From positions 3,348,001 through 3,412,000 of the forward strand of contig CP126193.1 in assembly GCA_030272155.1 (NCBI GenBank): a stretch of DNA of 64,000 nucleotides, read 5' to 3'. The notes beneath the pieces are model-generated. The model saw nothing but the letters and a program-made list of their open reading frames with translations, was not told where the DNA came from and did no database searches. This document shows, piece by piece, positions 60,457 through 64,000 of the stretch (position 1 is the first letter of the stretch; every line of letters begins with the position of its first letter). Position numbers and translations under genes: made by a program. The stretch comes from Tetradesmus obliquus (lineage: Eukaryota > Chlorophyta > Chlorophyceae > Sphaeropleales > Scenedesmaceae).

Positions 60457-61743
60457 TCACGCGCGGCGCCTGCTGCAGAGGACAGCAGTAGCACCCGCCA
60501 ATGTCACTGCCAGGCCAGCTGCTGCTGTCGCAAGCACCAGCTGACGCTCACTCCTGGTCCTGGCCATACTGTCAGGCACCAGAGACAGCAGCACACCCCA
60601 CACACCCCTCTCTGCAGGCGGCAGGTAGTACTCTGTCACACCGCCCCAGCTCACACGCCGCTGCCTGCTTTTGCTGCTGCTGCGGCTGCTGCTGCATGAC
60701 TCGGCATACGTGCTGCACGCGCCACTGCAGCAGCAGCTTGCCTGTGCCACCGCTGCTGCTGCTGCTGCCAGGCTGCTGGAACTACAGCTGGAGTCCATGC
60801 TGCTGCGAGGGCTGGCAGAGCAAAGGGCTTTGCGGCCTGCTGCTGCATGGATGTCCAGTACACTGCTGCAGCAGCTGCTGGTAGCACTGGTGGTGCCTGC
60901 ATTTAAGCCCTGCTCACAAGCTGCTGCTCCTGCTACCGAGGTGCCTAGCAGCAGTACACTGTCTGGGCTGAGCTGCTGCTGCTGCTGCATTGGCAGCTGA
61001 TCCTCATCATGCTGCACAGGCAGCTGCAGCTCCGTCCAGATCTTGCACAGCAGCTGCTGCTGCTGCTGCAGCTGCTGCTTGCTGATGCTGCCCCAGGCTT
61101 GGCCGCAGCTGCCGGTGCTGCTCACATCCAGATACGCCACAACTTCTTGCTCACTGGCGGCGTTGCTGCTGCTGCTGCTGCTGCTTGTAATGCTGCTGCT
61201 GCTGCTGAGTGCTGTGATGAGGCCCTCCTGCGAGACATCGTCCATCTCATCAAAGTAAACAGGAGAAGACGGCTCCGCCACGGCTGAGCTCCAGCGCTGC
61301 TGCTGCTGCTGCGCCAGCAGCTGCGCGCATACAGTGCTGCTGCTGCTGCTGCCGCTGCCTATCCTGCAAAGCTCAGGTTCTGCATCGCAGCAAGGTGAGG
61401 CAGCCCTAACCTCGGCCATAGTAGGCCGCCTGATGGGTAGGGGTGCCTGCAGCTGCAGGGAGTCCAGCCTGCTGCTTTGACCGCTGCTTGAACTGCCGTG
61501 TACAGTAGGGCTGCTGGACGGTGCCGGTGCAGTTGCTGCTGCTGGGCTGGCACAGCACGCCTGCTGCTGCTGTTGCTGTTGTTCAGCCATCTTCAGCAGC
61601 GCAGGAGGCGGCAGCTGGCGCACAGGCTGAGCACCAACAGCCACCTTAATTGCATGTGCCAAGTCATCCATAGGCACACTGGCTGCCCATGTTGTGCTCT
61701 GATGCTCGCCCACTGCTGCTGAGTGGGTAGCAGAGGAGCACAT
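60457..61743 (-). CDS. Ser/Gln-rich, probably tail-anchored protein with PP1-docking-like motif
   Basis: One long minus-strand exon gives 428 residues from the ATG at 61743. An acceptor-like CGCAG just upstream suggests an earlier exon, so the true start may lie further right. Most of the chain is low-complexity Ser, Gln and Ala, with short conserved-looking pieces (PVYFDEMDDVSQEGLI; VVAYLDVSSTGS). Near the end comes SRQRRVSWGGVTEYYLPP, which contains RVSW, a match to the RVxF/W docking motif of protein phosphatase 1. A single hydrophobic segment (LVLATAAAGLAVTLAGATAV) and a basic end (CSRRRA) finish the protein, as in tail-anchored membrane proteins. The function is unknown. Confidence 0.6.
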   Translation of the reverse strand: MCSSATHSAAVGEHQSTTWAASVPMDDLAHAIKVAVGAQPVRQLPPPALLKMAEQQQQQQQACCASPAAATAPAPSSSPTVHGSSSSGQSSRLDSLQLQAPLPIRRPTMAEVRAASPCCDAEPELCRIGSGSSSSSTVCAQLLAQQQQQRWSSAVAEPSSPVYFDEMDDVSQEGLITALSSSSSITSSSSSSSNAASEQEVVAYLDVSSTGSCGQAWGSISKQQLQQQQQLLCKIWTELQLPVQHDEDQLPMQQQQQLSPDSVLLLGTSVAGAAACEQGLNAGTTSATSSCCSSVLDIHAAAGRKALCSASPRSSMDSSCSSSSLAAAAAAVAQASCCCSGACSTYAESCSSSRSSSKSRQRRVSWGGVTEYYLPPAERGVWGVLLSLVPDSMARTRSERQLVLATAAAGLAVTLAGATAVLCSRRRA

Positions 61744-63840
61744 GTGGGAGTTGTAGCACCTGCGGGGGACGACAGGGGATATGCAGCGTCAGCAAAAGCC
61801 AGCGTCCAGTAGACGTTCGAAATACGTTTGGAGCTGCTTCGTCAAGCCACGCTGCTTCCTTGTACAGGCTACTACGGCCCTCCTCAATTCGCTGTTTCGA
61901 CAGCACCGGCAGGATCAGTGCCTGTGCATGTTCGACGCAACGATCACGAACCCGAAACAACAGGAAAGACATTCACCTGCTCCGCAGGCTCCGGTGTTGT
62001 CGGATTGTTTGGAAGCTCTGCTGTGGATGGTGAGCTGAAGAAAACGTGTAGTTGCTGCTGGAGAAGTTGCTGCTCTGCCAGGGCTAAGACTTGCACGACG
62101 ACTCGATGATGTTGAGAAATGCGCTCCCAGCTGGTGTGTAAGAGGGGTAGTGCACCGGCACCCCTAGTCTCCTATGAGAAGCAGCTCCTGCTGATCATGC
62201 CGTGCGCAGGTTGGTGGTATGTGATAGTTTGAATTCAAGTATACCGGAAGCCGCATATCAAGTAGGCACGCCAAGGCGCCAAAACTTACGAGAGAAGTGA
62301 CGGGTGACAGAAGTTGTTCTGTCGGCTCGGGCAAGTTCTTAACCAGCGCGATATTCGCACAGGTTCAAAGGTTTTTCAATAGGACATTTACTGTGACTCA
62401 CAGGTCGGACCTGGCTGTGCTTTGACTGTGATTACAGCCCTTGCAGGGGTCTGGCTGCTGAACATTCAAATCAAGGCAGCAGCGGCAAACCCTTCGGCAG
62501 AACGGATTTACACGAGCAGCTGCTGACCTGCAAGCCAGCAGCACTTGGGGTGTACAATGGGCAATGCTGTTGAAAGTCACTTGGGTGACGACAACCCCAC
62601 CACAGTGTTACCAGCTCGTGCCTGAACTCCAACAGTCACCAGGAGCCCACATTGCCTGATCCACTTGGCAGCAACAAACCACCCGATTCACACAACAATC
62701 TTGCACCACACCAGCGAGCTTTGAAAGTGCACAAGCATACCGCAACACGACTTTGCACTGAGCCGCCCAGCGGCTGGCAGTGAGCGGTACAGGTGCTGAA
62801 CAACAACACCTGATGCGCATTTTCGCCATACCCCAAAGCAGCTGGCTGCATGCAGCAGCACACGCCTGGTGCACCGGCACGAACCTTGCCAGCGAACTGG
62901 CGCCAGATACAGCTCCGTGCAGTCCGTACTGCCACATTCATGCAAACCATGTGCGCAGCAGCAAGAACATGTCCGCAGTCACTGAAACACCAGCTACTAC
63001 AGCGCATGCATGTATAGGCTCATGCATGTATACTCTCTGTTTGACACACGTCAGGTCGAACGCACACAGGTAGCACAAGCAAATCAAGCTGCCATTACTA
63101 CTGCTGATCCTCCACAACCTGTGAAGCTGTGCCACGATGAGCAGATCATCATGATTCTGTTGTCAGCTGCCAAACCGGCTCCAGCAGCGACAGTGCTGCT
63201 GGCCAGGCTGGCACACATTTAATGATAAAACATGCGCGGTAGCTGCAGCTGACAACTTAGCCGAACACCATTCCAGACCACTCATGAACACACCACTGCA
63301 CAACAATCGCAAGGAAATCAGCACAGCAGCATGCCCAAACGCTGCCTGCAACCAACATGCCACCACAACGCAAGCACCAAGCCAGACAGACCCCCTCCCT
63401 TCCCGGCCCCAGTCCCATTCACACAAATCCACAAAGTGGGTGGCACCAGGACCAGCCACAACGCAAGCCAAACTAGCTGCCAGCCACAGCCGCAACTGCG
63501 GGCTGCTTTGGCTGTGGTGCTGGCAGTGAAACAAGGGCTAAAAACCTGAGCAAGCGTCCCCAAAGATGAGGAGTATGCCCTGCAATGCAGCAAAAACGCC
63601 CAACTCTTGCAAGTGGACCTCTGGCAAAACTTTCCCTGCCACAACATGAGTGAGCACGGCAATGTGACTACTAGTGGCAGCTGCAGGTGGTTACCACCTA
63701 GGTGGTGCTGGCACCACACACATGATGACAGCCTGCAGCATGCCTAAAACAAGTGGCTGCGAGGCAGCCCAACAGAGTAACGGCACAAGCATGCATGTGC
63801 ATGAAAGCATTAGAAATCCTGCATGCCAATAAGTCCTTCA
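61744..63840. other. Intergenic, with possible upstream exon material
   Basis: The minus strand at about 61965-62100 has open Ser/Thr/Pro-rich frames ending at a GTGAAT donor-like site, which could be a 5' exon of the Ser-rich gene; the phase could not be settled. The rest of the stretch shows no gene. Confidence 0.4.
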
Positions 63841-63849
63841 TGCCAATAA

Positions 63850-63920
63850 GGGGCCGAGCCCCTGCTAGCGGCCTTGGGCCAAAACAAGCCTTGTTCTAAT
63901 AAGCGGGGCAGGCCCCGCTG
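63850..63920. repeat. Two related GC hairpins sharing a flank
   Basis: Hairpin 1 is GGGGC-CGA-GCCCC at 63850-63862; hairpin 2 is GCGGGGC-AG-GCCCCGC at 63903-63918. Both are preceded by AATAAG and followed by TGCTAGCGGC, so they are two copies of one short palindromic repeat. Confidence 0.85.
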
Positions 63921-64000
63921 CTAGCGGCAGATGCACGCAAGCACAAGCCAGTGTATCAGTTTGAGCACCCCAACCCATGCGCAACCCACCCGTACAAACA

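Overview
This is nuclear DNA from a eukaryote, most likely a chlorophyte green alga of the Scenedesmaceae/Selenastraceae kind. Almost every gene is split by GT-AG introns with GTGAG donors and CTGCAG acceptors. CAG/CTG runs coding for poly-Ala, poly-Gln and poly-Ser occur throughout. The gene families (Ap4A phosphorylase, BTB-BACK, senescence/ERD7, PQ-loop, MNS1) fit a green alga. The species is inferred, not shown. Exon joins were checked by hand for reading phase; first exons and UTRs are the weakest parts.

Layout. 1-1.1 kb: 3' end of an Ap4A phosphorylase (+). 1.7-9.6 kb: tandem pair of large multi-pass membrane proteins (+); copy A carries a stop and a frameshift, copy B is intact. 11-16.9 kb: a LINE-type reverse transcriptase cut in two by an apparent 4.2 kb inversion, with CTGGAC-type repeats and weak traces of another gene inside. 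18.2-22.2 kb: a complete hAT DNA transposon with an intact spliced transposase, perfect 18-bp terminal inverted repeats and a perfect 8-bp target duplication. 22.5-28.9 kb: a four-helix membrane protein (-), a secreted Cys-rich protein (-) and a secreted glycoprotein (+). 30.5-38.1 kb: a PQ-loop vacuolar transporter (-) divergent from the axonemal protein MNS1/CFAP127 (+). 40.8-47.8 kb: a small unknown protein (-) divergent from a senescence/ERD7-spartin protein (+), then a small probable GPI-anchored protein (+). 48.5-57.7 kb: a BTB-BACK protein (-), and an 11-exon gene (-) fusing a J-domain to a medium-chain enoyl reductase/quinone oxidoreductase. 60.5-61.7 kb: a Ser-rich, probably tail-anchored protein with a PP1-docking-like motif (-). 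The last 2 kb hold only two small GC hairpins.

The genes form no operon or single pathway. Neighbours are often divergent with 0.6-0.8 kb between starts. The strongest observations are the complete hAT element, the J-domain/reductase fusion, the inverted LINE with palindromic breakpoints, and the decayed/intact membrane-protein pair with a possible internal duplication.
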